Notes: generated from the sequence alone by a model not told the origin. A stretch of 64,000 nucleotides of DNA from Aristolochia californica (GCA_029961685.1 JARWKL010000015.1:20801220-20865219); one strand, 5' to 3'; positions 24,386 through 36,626 are shown, numbered from the stretch's first letter. Program-made: numbers and translations.

Positions 24386-24886
24386 TTTTCGATCGATTAA
24401 TTAGAACTAATATGTCGTCGTTGGAAATCTTTATCGGAAGTAGTTTTTGTAGCTACAGCCAACTGCCGCCGCCCATATAGGGTATTTTCTCTTACCCTTT
24501 CTCCGTGCAATCTTGTCGGAGGTATATTGAAAAAAAAAAAAATCCTTAGCCTTCACAGTAGAGCCCGACACAACGCCAAACCCCCCTCCCCCTGCCACTT
24601 CCTTCGCTCTATCGCCTATCACCATCGAGCCGCACCTCCATCGTCACCGTCACCGTTGCCCTGCTGTCTGCTGCTCGTTGCCAACAACTTCCGCACAAAG
24701 AAGAGCTCATCTCTCCCGCCGCTGTCACCTGACGCCCCGTTGCCACCACCGTTCGCTCAGCCGAAAAACCACGCTCACCGGTGCCGCAACACAAAACCCC
24801 TCACGCTTCCTTCGGTCTCCTCTCTTCTCGGTTCAGTCTTGCCGGTGCCATCACTGCCGTTCCGTCTCGCCGTCGCCATCGCTGGC

Positions 24887-25072
24887 AACGAGTACTTCCC
24901 AGGAGGTCACCCATCCTAGAATTACTCTCACCCAGGCTCACTTAACTACGAAGTTCTGAGTCAGGTTCCTAACCAATACAACCCGAAAAGACTAGCCGTT
25001 TAAGGTGCGGAAAGCCAAGTACCTAACTCAGACCACAAACTCTAACAAGAGTGGACGGAACCACTCTGACAC
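24887..25072 (-). repeat. 5S rRNA-derived repeat, copy A
   Basis: On the minus strand the segment contains GAAGTTAAG-type 5S sequence (here CGTAGTTAAGTGAGCCTGGG), then GAGAGTAATTCTAGGATGGG, TGACCTCCTGGGAAGT. These correspond in order to the A box, intermediate element and C box of the plant 5S internal promoter and its 3' end. The 5' half of 5S is replaced by unrelated sequence starting TGTCAGAGTGGTTCCG. A nearly identical unit follows 214 bp away. It is not a functional 5S gene. The arrangement recalls Cassandra TRIM elements, whose LTRs carry 5S sequence. Confidence 0.8.
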
Positions 25073-25116
25073 CCACCCCGCCCATTTTGGAGCCGCTTCT
25101 CACGGGATAGGAACGC

Positions 25117-25286
25117 GAGGTCACCCATCCTAGAATTACTCTCACCCAAGCTCGCTTAACTACAAAGTTCTGAGTCAGATACCTAACCAATACAACCCGA
25201 AAAGACTAGCCATTTACGGTGCAGAAAGCCAAGTACCTAACTCAGACCACAAACTCTAACAAGAGTGAACGGAACCACTCTGACAC
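25117..25286 (-). repeat. 5S rRNA-derived repeat, copy B
   Basis: Second copy of the 24887-25072 unit, differing by scattered substitutions and lacking the last 5S bases (CTGGGAAGT). Between the copies, read on the minus strand, the purine-rich GGGCGGGGTGGG directly precedes TGTCAGAG of copy A. That is what a polypurine tract before a second LTR would look like. The pair may therefore be two LTRs of a collapsed minus-strand Cassandra-like element nested in the larger copia-type element. Confidence 0.75.
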
Positions 25287-25292
25287 TTTCTT

Positions 25293-25535
25293 CTCTCGTC
25301 GTTGATTTACCGCCGAAATCGGTCGACCCCGCTGTCGCCTATCTCTCGCCGTCGTAGCCATTCGTCCCTCCGGCCACAACGCCGACCGCCCCCAGCCAGT
25401 CGGCGCCGCACAGAACCCACCACTCTTCTTTCTCTCTTCTCTCGTCGTCGATTTACCGCCAAAATCAGTTGACATCACTGCCGTCGTTCGCCCCTCCGGC
25501 CACAGCATCGACCACCCCCAGCCAAACGACCTAAG
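25293..25535. repeat. Diverged 145-bp tandem duplication
   Basis: TCTCTCGTCGTTGATTTACC at about 25292 and TCTCTCGTCGTCGATTTACC at about 25437 begin two related units. Both contain CCCTCCGGCCACA and ACCCCCAGCCA- or CGCCCCCAGCCA-type blocks. The duplication lies inside the LTR element at 24174-26204. Confidence 0.7.
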
Positions 25536-25629
25536 TTCAAACGCGCTAACCCGCACACGTACGAGTGCAGCGTGCGAACTCGCACGTGCGGTATTTTTTT
25601 TTACTTAAAAAAAAAACCTCTTCATCATA

Positions 25630-25960
25630 TCCGGATGATGTGATTCCACCCGCTCTTGCCGCCTCTAGTGCCACTGTTCTTCCACTGTCCGCACCAACCG
25701 CCTCTAGTGTCACTGCTCTGCCACCTGACGATGAAATTCCGTCCGCCCCAGCTGCCTCCAGTGCCGCTGCTCTGACACCTGACGATGAAATTCCGTCCAC
25801 ACCAGCCGCCTCTAGTGCAACTACTCTCCACCAAACGATGTGATTCCGTTCGCCCCAACCGCCTCCAGTGCCACTGCTCTTCCTCCGGACGATGCGATTT
25901 CGTCTGCCCTAACTGCTTTCAGTACCGCAACTCTACTCAGCTGCTACCAGTGTCGCTGTT
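25630..25960 (+). repeat. 54-bp minisatellite with coding-like phase
   Basis: About six diverged units follow the pattern GATGAAATTCCGTCC, GCCGCCTCCAGTGCC, ACTGCTCTGCCACCTGAC. The best unit is 54 bp, a multiple of three. One frame reads DDEIPSAPAASSAAALTP and then DDEIPSTPAASSATT, so the periodicity preserves an Ala/Pro/Ser-rich peptide repeat for part of the array. A frameshift ends the frame at 25843. It may be the relic of a repetitive ORF of the element. Confidence 0.7.
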
Positions 25961-26209
25961 CTCTCCAAATCACTTCTAAGAACATGCTTCCTCTTTTTGA
26001 AGATCAAGATTGAACTCTCCTCTCTCCTCTCGGAGCTCCATCTTGCAAGGGCATGATAGAGACAGAGATAAACATAATGATAGACATAAATAATGATAGA
26101 GATAAAGATAAGTAGTGATTGAATTAGAGATAGATTCAAAATGTAGAGTCCTAATCACCTATAATCTCTCTATGTAATATTATTCTTCATTCCTATATTG
26201 AATAATAGT

Positions 26210-29200
26210 CAATAAATTCTCCGACAAATTTCTCTGTTGTCTTCGTCTGATGTTGTTGCTATTGATAATGGTGGTCGTCGAAAAACTAGGGCATGTTAAA
26301 AAACGGGGGCACCTCAGAAATCCAATATCAATAACTAAAAATTCTACAATTTAAAAAGATAAGAATTAATGAAACATGGTAAACTAGTCATTATATTGTT
26401 TTGATTATGAATACCTTATTTCGTATGTCTCTTTATCCAATTATTCCTACTTGATTTTATGTACTCATTTATCGACCGGTGCTCTAATATATTATCAAAT
26501 TATTAAATAAAATTACAAATCCTTAAAAAGTCATTAAAATCATATAACATCTAAAACATAAGTACACTTAAGCAAAAAACTATTGAATTGTATAGGTAAT
26601 TAGGTATGAAATCACCCCTACCTATTTTTGCTTTATTAATAAAGAATTGACAGTTAATCCAATAAATTACCTGAATACTGAATTGGTAACAATTTTTATT
26701 TGATTTTCATTCTATTTAGTAAATGATAAATGAAAAATTCAGATAAATGGGTAAAATTGACACCTTCGATCTGTATTGTCGAGTCTTGAAATCTAATATT
26801 TTTTAATTATTCGACTTGGTCTGGAGTCAAATAAATGGGTCAAATTTGAGTGAGGTTACTAGGCTATGTTGAATTTTTGTGATCCTCAAAGAAAATATGT
26901 TCTTTGTTACAAGAGTAGTGGGTTCACAAATCAAATGAACTCTTATTTTAAGAAAAAAAATTGGTGCCTTGAACACAATCTCTTGCATATTTTCAAGAGA
27001 AAGTTTTAGAAATTGATTAATCTTTTATTAGATTCTTGTCATTCTTCATTATTCAACTTTATACATTTAGAAACACTTACGACAAGCTCATATTTTTAGT
27101 GGAAATGAAGGATTGATTAGGTAATTAGCAGACCATATGAAATCACCAAACTTTAGAAATTAGAAGAACTATTGAATCTCAAAATTTCATGACTTCAAAT
27201 GTAAAAGAGAGAGAAGAAAACAAAATCAGTAGAAATCATAACATAAGCTTTAGAAACTAATAATATCCCCCTAATGAATCTCAAACATCAATAGATAGAC
27301 ATTGTGCAATTATGGGACTACTACAAACATATCACAATGACTTCAACCATGTCTTAATCTTTACTATGTTTTCATTTTTGCTTCACTTTAAAGTATTGAT
27401 AATTAAAAAAATTGTTTTCTGCTCAAACTAGATGAAGTGTACTCCGGCTTACCTGATCGAGTTCGTTCATGTCTGTTGAATTAGTGAGCAAAGACACAGA
27501 AGAGGGCGAACCCAAACGATGAATTCATAAAACTCTAAGGATAAAATATATGTTGGGAGTACTCGTTTCATGTAGCTGCTTCAATATAGCTTGAAAAAAA
27601 ATCTGATAACTCGGAATAGTAATCGAGCAAAAGGATGAAAATATCATGCGTGATTCACAAAAAAAAGTGGACTGAAATTGTTCTTTTTACACATATATAA
27701 TCCCACTTACAAAGGAAGTAAATTTGGGAGTTTTCGTTTTCGTTTTGTTTTGTTGAGGCAAGATCATAAAAGCTCTAAATATTTCTTTAGTTGCATCTTC
27801 CGTTCATAAGAGACCTACCTGAATGGCCTTGCTAAAGAAACCCTGACTCAGATACAAGTTTCTAGTGTCTGCTTCTACGCAAGTGCAGCTCATCTCTTAA
27901 GAGAACAAACCTTCCCTACATGGAAGGATTAGGAGAGCATTAGCAAATTCCAGTTGAGAGATCACAAGTTAGGATTAAACGTAAGAAAGCAGAGTACGAT
28001 TGGAAGTCGCTGAAGAAGGAAAGCAATTCACATTGATGCCAGACGAGCTCAGACCAATTTGCTCAAATGGAAGAACTCCGATCACACAACAATGTGAGGT
28101 AGTTTAGTGCAACCAAGTTTCTTCCACGGAATCTGTTCAATCATCATGTTGAGAGTTTCGTTTGATGCCGAACATGAGTGACCAGGATCCATTCTAAGTA
28201 GTTGATAGAACGGAGAAGTTCATCTTCAATTAAAGGAGAAGTAACATTTCTTACTCATGAAGTTGTATTTTCTAATCTTATAAAGGAGTTAGATTATCTC
28301 CCTATAGAGGAAAAATCTTTTTAACTTGGTCTTGCAGAGTTTTTTGTTGGAATGACTTGTCTTTAATATGCATGTTGCGCATTCGCTAATAGATTGGTCT
28401 TTTGGCGTAATGGTTATTAACATTTTTCTCCTGAAAATAGAGAAAAAACAGACGTTCTTTGACAACCAATAACGAGAAGATAGAAAAGATTGTTGGCCTC
28501 ACAAAACAAGGACGGTGTGGGTGAATGAAGGTGTAGTGATCTCTTTCCTCCTTTTTATTTTCTATTTTCTTAGTTGATATTTTTCTAGGATTGCACATAA
28601 AAGACAAGATATCTACTACTCCAGGTTTGATCTTCCTATTTCTTGTTTTTATTATGTTATTTTTTAATTATTAATAGAAAATCATATGAAATAGATCATT
28701 CATTGGTATTAGAACTACACAAGGAAAGATTATGAGCCTGTATTTATGGATTTCTTATTCTTTGTGCCAAAAAAAAATACATTCATATTATTCTAAGCTA
28801 CTTTTATTGTTATAAGTTTTCGACAAAATCATATTGGTATAGGATTGCGTTAGAAATAATAGTTATGTTTTTTAGAGATTTTTTTGTCAAAATTGTATGT
28901 AAATTCCAAAATAAAGTGTTTATCGATAAAATTTTCTCTCTGGAATGATTTATTTGAGTGAAATAAAGCTAGGCTAATATTTTTAAATTTTTTTTAAATG
29001 ATTATTATAAAAATATGATTTTACCCTGTAAGTCAATTAGTGCAGAATTGTCGAATTTAGGATAGATCATAGTTTTATAGCAAGATTGAGCTTCCTAAAA
29101 AGTATGTTTTTGGTTGTTTAAACCCAACAAAAGTTACTTATTTATCCAAAAAACAAAGTATATTCACTATATTGTACTAGATCATATAACAATTCCCTTT

Positions 29201-29479
29201 CTCTTAAAATATAGAAGAAAGGAGTTGGTGCACTGATATTCGCCATAACAAATGAGAAGCTATATGAAAGTGTTTTTGCTTATTGTTGCTTGTTGAAATT
29301 AGGCCAAAACAACCTTAAAAGTTATTTGAGTAAAATCGATATACTCAATGTGAACATCTTCCTAACTATTAACTTTCATCAATGTAGATCTAGAAATCCT
29401 ATTTGAGACACAGATAACATATTTGAACATAATGTCATGTTTGTAATTGTTGAGTTGTAAGCTTAAGTCCTCCTATCCA
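26210..29479. other. AT-rich intergenic stretch
   Basis: Long AT-rich DNA with no supported gene. A weak primer-site-like sequence (TTGGTATTAGAACTACA, about 28714) could mark another decayed LTR element, but no LTR pair was found. Short open frames show no domain. Confidence 0.5.
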
Positions 29480-29900
29480 TGATGAACTTCAAGTTGGAAA
29501 TAACTATAGTAGCTTATGTATCATTCAACATGTCCAATATTGTATTCACTATGCAAGCATATCAATCTATTTTAACAAGTCCTACACGTATTTCCTTTAG
29601 GACAAACCAAGATCTTATGTATAGAAGACAACCTAGTTCTTCCTTGTTTGCACTAATCAATATAATGTCATAAACATATCAAATACTTCACATCTTGTGA
29701 ACCCAAAGCCAATAATAATAATTTTACTAGATTTATCAACCCATGCATAATAATTTTACTAGATTTATCAACAAATGCATGTAGAGATTGCTTTAGCTGT
29801 CCCTCTTCCTACCTATGAAGAGAGAGGCTTATTAACAAAGAGAAGGTTTCTTCGTAATCAATGCCAAATGATTGAGGGTAGACTTTTCTCTTGTGTTTTT
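29480..29900 (-). pseudogene. Ty1/copia reverse transcriptase relic
   Basis: The minus strand carries YPQSFGIDYEETFS (about 29830-29885), matching the copia block G.DYEETFSPV, and farther on GFTRCEVF in one frame and YVYDIILISANKEEL in another, matching the catalytic YVDDILL block with the first Asp changed to Tyr. Frames shift and stops occur between the blocks. A 32-bp direct repeat (AATAATTTTACTAGATTTAT at about 29716 and 29748) interrupts it. The pieces are colinear with a copia pol, so this is a decayed retroelement. Confidence 0.6.
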
Positions 29901-31130
29901 TTCTAGAAATTAAGTATAGTACAATTTTTATCTTTAATAATAGTGGCAAAAAAAATCTTTAGGTATTATTGTAAATTTTACTTTATTTCCTCGATGGCAT
30001 TATTGAAAATTTTAGTCTCGTAAAGTTGACGCTGGCACGCCGAACCGCTTCGGAACGAACCTCGTTAATCATGAATTAAAGCGGGAGTAATAATGAACCC
30101 AACAACCCGCTGTCGGACTCTTCCTCTGCTCGGACCTCCGCTCCAATCCCTTCCATCGTACTGTCGCCGATCACTGGACCCGCTCTGCCCTGACACACAA
30201 GGCGGCGCCGTACTCTTCTGCCTCTGCCGACCAAGCTCCGCCGCGTTGTCAAATCCACACGTGCCGAGGGGACTATGCTACGAGGCTATATAATATATTT
30301 ACGTTTTTACCCCTACGTGGTACGCGTGAGCTGTTTCCGCATTTGCGTGTTGGTAACGGCTCCTGCTCCCCTCTGGAAGCACAGGCCGCGCTGCCAGGAG
30401 ATGTTTTATGGTGACGCGTACAATGACTAAACTGTCCTTCACATGGGAGGGTATTTTCGTCTTTTATGCGTCTGGGATCTTGATCTGGTTTCGATATCTG
30501 AGGCGGGCCCCATCTCGATTCTGGAACGGAATGATTTCTGCAGATACGCGTGGAGGAAGAGGAACCGATCTAAGTCACGAAATTGACATAATTTTTGTGA
30601 AGATATCTTCCTGTCTGCGAGACATGGTTTGATGAGGCTCACATGATTGACGGCTCGGATGAGACGATCTGGACAGAATAAAAAATTTGGATCGTCGTCT
30701 TTGGTGGCAATATCGTGGTTATTTGATGAGATGTGTCGAATGTGGAGGGAAGACGAATCGTTCGTACTGAGGTAGTGGCAAATCAGTAAAAGTTAGGGGA
30801 AAAAGAGAATCGGCTGGGGCAGGATATCAGAGATCTCGTACTTCCTCTTCCTCTTCTCCCCCCGTGCTTCCGGTTTTAACCGCGGTAATTTTAAAGTTGA
30901 TTTTTTTATTTAATTCTAAAAAAAATCATAAATAAAATTTAAACTTTTATTTTAGAGCATTTCATTTGTTGCTTTATTTTATTTTAAAATTCAAAAAATA
31001 GTTTTTTTAAAATTATTTATTGAATAGTTACTGTTTTACTGCAGTCATTTTTTTAACATCTGGGTTTGTTTAAATATTTTTTAACCCATGTCCATATCCA
31101 TGGTTAAAATTTAAACCGCTTTGCTCTTCC
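29901..31130. other. Upstream region of the CYP78A gene
   Basis: The sequence holds a GC-richer patch (30040-30850) and then an AT-rich stretch with weak similarity to nothing I recognise. Regulatory elements of the P450 gene probably lie here. Short open frames on both strands look accidental. Confidence 0.5.
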
Positions 31131-31137
31131 TATATAA
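31131..31137 (+). promoter_or_regulatory. TATA box of the CYP78A gene
   Basis: TATATAA lies 67 bases upstream of the CYP78A start codon, in the context CTTCCTATATAACGG. This implies a 5' UTR of about 35-40 bases. Confidence 0.65.
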
Positions 31138-31203
31138 CGGCCCTTCCTCGCCAAACTCCCTATGTCTCGCACCTTCTCTTCACCTCTCCTCTCCTAGCCA
31201 ACC

Positions 31204-33239
31204 ATGTCCTCTGCAGTTGATTCCACCCTCTTCTACTTCCTACTTCCCAAGTTTGCTTCTTCCTCCGTACTGCAGATTGAGTTTCTTGCAGTTGCCACTC
31301 TTCTTGTTGCCGTCTGTGCCTTATGGGTTTTCCCAGGCGGCCTCGCATGGGCTCTATTGAAGTCGCGTGCTCCTGCTGCTATTCCTGGTCCTTCGGGTCA
31401 CCCCTTGTTGGGACTCCTCTTTGCTTTCACGGGGTCTACTGCTCACAGGGCACTGGCCAAGTTGAGCAGAGCTGCTGATGCTACTCGTCTCATGGCTTTC
31501 TCTGTGGGGTTCACTCGCTTTGTGATCTCTTCTCATCCCGAGACTGCAAAAGAGATACTTAACAGCTCTGCTTTTGCTGATCGCCCTGTTAAGGAGTCGG
31601 CTTATGAGTTGCTTTTCCACCGGGCAATGGGTTTCGCTCCTTTCGGTGATTACTGGCGTAACTTGAGGAGAATTTCGGCTACTAATTTGTTCTGTCCCAA
31701 GCGCATCGCTTCATTTGGGGCGTTTAGGCAGGAAATTGGGTCCCTTATGGTGGATCAGTTTGGAGAAATGATGAACGGCAAGGGTGAAGTGGAGGTGAAG
31801 AAGGTGTTACACTTTGGGTCGTTAAACAATGTGATGATGAGTGTCTTTGGCACGAGTTACGATTTTGAGACTGATTCGGACGGGTTAAAGCTCGAGGGAC
31901 TGGTGAAAGAGGGTTATGAACTGCTTGGCATGTTCAACTGGAGCGATCATTTCCCAGTGTTAGGGTGGTTGGACTTGCAGGGTGTAAGGAAGCGCTGCAG
32001 AGCTCTGGTTTCCAGGGTTAACGTGTTTGTGGGGGAGATCATAAGCGAGCATCGACAGAGAAGGATACTTGGGGTGAGCGATGACGATAAAGAGGGCGAC
32101 TTCGTTGATGTTCTTCTTGATTTGGAGAAGGAAGAACGAGTCAGTGACAGTGACATGATTGCCGTTCTTTGGGTAAGTGCAACTGCTTCTTATTTGTCGC
32201 TTGGATCTCTAATTATCTTTATCTATTTTTGTTTTTCTGTTAGTGGCTCTTGCATTATTTTAATCCTTCTTCTCCAATCGTCTTTTATCCACCTCAGGTT
32301 AATCCGTATTTGTTCAACCATCATGTATCCTCACTTGAGAGAGTAGTCATCTAGCGTTCCTTCGTTATTCGATTTTTTTTTATCATTTACCTCTTTTACA
32401 TGTGGTAGGTCGGTTGAGGCGATAATCCTGTTTGTCTTAAACGTTTAATCTTGATGGAAAAATTTGTACACCTCGGATATGTGGCTCTTTCCTAAATTTC
32501 AGAGCAGCACCTTTTGATAGTGCGCCATATATTCTATCACCAATAAATTATTCATGTTTTTTTTTTCAACGTAATCTATTTGCCGATGTTGATGTATCTA
32601 GTGTTTGTTCTTACAACAACCAACTGCTTGGGTTTGCAGGAAATGATCTTTCGAGGAACTGATACTGTTGCGATTCTCTTGGAGTGGATTATTGCCAGAA
32701 TGGCCCTTCACCCAGACATCCAATCTAATGTCCAAGCTGAAATTGATACTGTTGTTGGTGGGTCGAGGCCAGTATCTGATTCTGATATCAGCAAGCTTCC
32801 ATACCTTCAAGCTGTGGTCAAGGAAGCACTTCGTGTGCACCCTCCTGGCCCTCTCCTCTCGTGGGCTCGCCTTTCAATCCACGATGTTCATGTTGGTGAA
32901 TACTTCGTGCCTGCTGGAACCACTGCAATGGTTAACATGTGGGCAATTACCCATGATGAGAAGATCTGGCCGGAGCCGAACAAGTTCAAGCCTGAGCGTT
33001 TCCTCCAGGAAGATGTACCCATTATGGGTTCTGATCTCAGGCTAGCTCCCTTTGGTTCCGGCCGGAGAGTATGCCCTGGTAAAGCCATGGGGTTGGCCAC
33101 CGTTCATCTCTGGTTGGCTCAGTTGCTTCAGAAGTACAAATGGCTCCCTTCGTGTGATGGTGTTGACCTGACTGAGTGCCTCAAGATGTCTATGGAGATG
33201 AAAATCCCTTTGGTGTGCAAGATTGAGCCAAGAATCTGA
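31204..33239 (+). CDS. Cytochrome P450, CYP78A family (KLUH/CYP78A5-like)
   Basis: CYP78A enzymes are ER-anchored monooxygenases of plants that stimulate organ and seed growth through an unidentified mobile signal. Two exons, 31204-32172 and 32640-33239, join in phase 0 to give 522 residues, the usual length, with the single intron before EMIFRGTDT as expected for the family. An N-terminal membrane anchor (about 25-50) is followed by the proline hinge IPGPSGHP (60-67). Family blocks include [20 protein letters not shown] and [17 protein letters not shown]. The I-helix FRGTDT (327-332), K-helix EALR (385-388), PERF (441-444) and heme loop [10 protein letters not shown] with Cys468 are all intact. 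Similarity is greatest to CYP78A5 among the members I remember. Substrate is not known. Confidence 0.95.
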
Positions 33240-35942
33240 ACTATCAGCTGAGTCTGTTTTGCTTGTTAATTCAAGTTGAAGTCTTTTCGGAATATAGTGG
33301 GTCTCTGGACAGGAATGGGGACGCGTCTCGTCTCCATGATTTTGCAGCCTGAGAGGCTAGTCAAGATGGCTTTGTTGTATGTCTGTTACTTTGGTTTTGC
33401 AGTCTGTTTTAGGTCTTGTAGCTTTTACTCGTCAGTGAAAACAGTTGGTCTTTAGTTCAATGTAAGGTATTATTACATGGAATCTCTACAGAGATGCTGT
33501 AATCAGCTTTTGGCTTTTTAAAATATGAATGAAGAAGTTGGAACTTTCGTCTGAATTTCTTGGTAAAGTCCTCGTTGCTTTCCATGCTAACTGGGTTTTA
33601 TCACTTCAGTAGAAGATCACGGATAATGGTTTCATTTATTATTACTCTTGATGGTTGGGTGAGGTATGGGAGGGAAGTTCAGTCTTAATTGCCCCTTTTA
33701 TTTTATTACTTTATTATTGTTATTATCTTTGATTACTTGAACCCGAGAATAGCGAGCCACTTTCGTTTCAGAAAGCTCCCCCCCTTGTTCTTATTGCTTA
33801 TTGGAAGTGGCTTTTTCTCCGAGTGGTGGAAACTTTGAAGCTTCTTCTCAGCTACAAGGCAAGCTCGTGGAAGCAGATTCAAGTGTCCAGCTAAATGATC
33901 CCATCTCCCCTAATTTGGAATCTCTTCAAGAAGCATGCTCAATGGCTATTTTTCTTTGGGTTTTATCCTGTGTTCTAGTTTATTTGTCAATCGAGCGAAC
34001 TCTCCTCTTCTGCACTTTACAGTATACAAGATTGGAGAATAAGAACCCTCATCAACTATGCATTTTTAAATTGCTTTCTGTTGGGATCCAAATCTCTTAT
34101 AGAATATTTGGACCTTTAGAAAGCTTCTCTCCTTTTATCCTACCCCTAAAGAGGGGAGGGTGAACATGAAGATGATCATTGAATATCCTATCTATCTGAT
34201 GTTCTGCAACTTGCTCGTCTTTTTGGTTCTCTTTCTTCCTTTTGCCGACTCTCAGCACAGTTCAGATACATTCCTTGCATCGCATGTATGTGGAGAGATC
34301 ATGGGTGTGAGGAAACTAAAGCAAGAAATATCTGGAAGCATCTCTCATTGTTCCTTGACCCATTATATGCATGCATTGGAAAGCTAGAGGGAATGTGTCG
34401 CCTCTGGGCATCATATGATATACATTGAGAAAAAGTAGCTTTGAAATGATATTCTTTTGACCAGCAAATTGGGTTTCACTTTGAAACTCTCTCCAGCCTT
34501 TTATGTTTTCACCTTCAGTGAAATGGGTCCCATTGGCTTCATACATGTGAGTTGTTTTATCATGATAAGGTCCTCTCAGAACCCATTATATTGGGATTCA
34601 TTAGCCCATAATGCACCTCTTTGTGGGTGTCATCTGTCTGTAATCTTTAGTATCTACTTATTCTGCTCTTATTAAGCTTGAGAAATTAGTGGGAGGTTGA
34701 GAGCTTCTATTCTTTCTGCCCTGAGAAATGGTGATAGAATAGTGGGTGAAAACGAAACCTTATAATGCAGTCATTGTTAACCACTTTTAAAGAAGAGAAT
34801 CCCCCCCAGCATTCTTCTATTCTTTCGCATCCTTTACAGCCTTAAGGTGTGAGGTTGGGTGGTCTTGAAAGCTTTAGTGGCCATTAAAGCTCCCCTTGTG
34901 TGATTCTTGAGCTCATTTTTCTATTGTTTCCTTCAAAGTTCCATACCTAATCTTGCACAATGGAAAGAAGAAGTTTGTGGATAATTTCGAACGATATTCT
35001 ATTAGTGTTCCTAAATGCCGATTAGTGCTTTTAACTGCCGACATGAAAGCTTCTGAGTGTGGTTTGCATGAAATGTCCGAGTACCTTAAACAATGCTTTA
35101 GCTTCTTCACTTTTCCATCCATGAACCCAGTCTGCTCCCATCTTTAGAATGATGGTTTGAAGAACTGAATACAAGGTCTCATTTTTTTTTGACTTTCCGG
35201 TCATGATTCGCCGATGTTAGGTCTCTAAATCTAAGATGTATATCTCCTGTAATCGCCCAATGTAAAATTTGTGCAAGGAACCAGGTGGTTATGTGTGAAT
35301 TGAGGCGAGTTTTCGGAATGGCCTGTTGAAGCTGTTTTTTCAAATTTATTCATAGAAATGATCCTTTTCCAAATCCAGTTTGAATTTGAATTCAGAAGCA
35401 GACATGCCCATTTGTCAATGATGTTGAATTGCAATAGTAGCTATCTTGGAGCATTTAGACTTGTTTAGATTCAGAAGCTGTTTAATGTCTGCTATAAATA
35501 TATTTGAACCATGAATGTGGTTGGCCATTAGAGCTGAAGAGCCCAGCAAGCACAGATAATCCAAAATAGGTAATAACCTGTTTGGGTTGGCTTCTTCCAT
35601 ATTGGAGAGAGAAAGTCTTGCAACTGAGAAATTGTCTCAGCTCGAGCGCTTTTGGCAGTCTATGAAAGGGAGGGTGTGATATTTTTCTTAGTGGGGTTGG
35701 TTGTTTTAAGAGTTCAGACTTGAGAAATCTTCATTTTTTCAGTCAACTTCGTAATTGAAACAAACGGAAACGTGGACGTGAAGCTACTCTCTCTGGCTGA
35801 TTCAACCCGATTAACCAGACAACCTATCGCATGGGGAGAATTTCTTGACTAGTGACAGTGGAAGAGGGTAGGGGTGGGGTGGGGTGAGATCTCTCTCTTT
35901 CTCAGTTGAGCGTCAGAGAGTAAACATAGGCTCCAATCTAAT
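33240..35942. other. Intergenic stretch downstream of CYP78A
   Basis: The first 300 bases or so are the likely 3' UTR of CYP78A. The rest has short open frames (33801-34163, 34457-34675 and others) without recognisable domains or splice structure. I found no match by eye to conserved plant microRNAs. Confidence 0.5.
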
Positions 35943-36626
35943 GGTGGCATCGAACCAAGCTTGAACCCACATATGTTTGAGTTTGGCTTGACCTAAATAC
36001 TTTGAACTTGATCGAGCTCAGCCTCGAACCTAAAATTAGAATCGAATTCGAACCAAATTTTTTTAACCAAATTTGAATTTGAGCTTGAACTAGGTTATCT
36101 CCTACTTATATTTAAAACTATAAAAAAATTTACAAAAAAGAGAGAATATTGTGATGAATTTAGTACTATTGAACTACGAGCTATAACAAAGAGTCTAAAA
36201 CTTTACAATAGAGCATACTAATGTATAATAACCAGCTTAATATGTCTAAAAGAAAGAGAAAACATTTCCATCAATTGTGTTTATTTCATTGGCAAACAAC
36301 AACATTAGATGTTGAGAGACCCAAAAGGGCAAAACGACCGTCTTAGAGGTTTGAGGTAAATCAAAGCAACTATCAACCAATTAAAGAGGGAATAGACGAG
36401 AGCAATTAGAGTATAAGGTATTTCGTAAAAAAATCTATACTTACGAGTCGGCTCACTAGATAACAAGCCGAACTTGAAAAATCTCGAGTTTGGCTTATTA
36501 TACTTAACGAGCCTTATTTCAAGTTTGAACTCGAACTGAGCTCAAGTAAAAATTGAACTGAGTTGAGTTTTTTTTTAGCTGAGGTCGAACGATTTGCAAG
36601 CCGATTGAGCTTGGTGCCACCCCTAG
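35943..36626. mobile_element. hAT-like MITE with imperfect inverted termini
   Basis: The left end ATGGTGGCATCGAACCAAGC and the right end, reversed, TAGGGGTGGCACCAAGCTC share GGTGGCA and CCAAGCT with a 4-5 base gap. The element is rich in GAGTTTGAGCTTGAAC-type motifs, seen in plant hAT-derived MITEs. It is about 684 bp with no transposase. A partial copy at 9430-9606 confirms that it is repeated. The target duplication is unclear. Confidence 0.7.

Larger units (their letters stand above)
24174..26204 (+). mobile_element. Non-autonomous copia-type LTR element with target duplication
   Basis: The left LTR (24174-24374, 201 bp) and right LTR (26054-26204, about 150 bp after an internal deletion) both start TGATAGAGA, share TAGTGATTGAATTAGAGATA and ACCTATAATCTCTC, and end TATTCAATA or TATTGAATA. 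Immediately after the left LTR is TGGTATCAGAG (24375-24385), the classic initiator-Met tRNA primer site of plant copia elements. ATAGT directly flanks both ends (24169-24173 and 26205-26209), and the match extends to ATAATAGT. The 1.7-kb interior encodes no gag, integrase or reverse transcriptase; it carries 5S-derived repeats, a 145-bp duplication and a minisatellite. It would depend on enzymes supplied in trans. Confidence 0.85.

Noticed and set aside
24527..24919. Pro/Ser/His-rich 130-codon frame as a protein gene
   Set aside because: Composition follows the CT/CG-rich repeat content of the LTR element, and its end overlaps the 5S-derived repeat.
24887..25286. Functional 5S rRNA genes
   Set aside because: Both units lack the first half of 5S rRNA and have substitutions in the rest.
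25630..25960. CRISPR-like array
   Set aside because: Units are directly adjacent and diverged without unique spacers of constant length. This is a plant minisatellite.
28714..28730. TTGGTATTAGAACTACA as a copia primer-binding site
   Set aside because: Several mismatches to the tRNA-iMet site, and no LTR pair around it was found.
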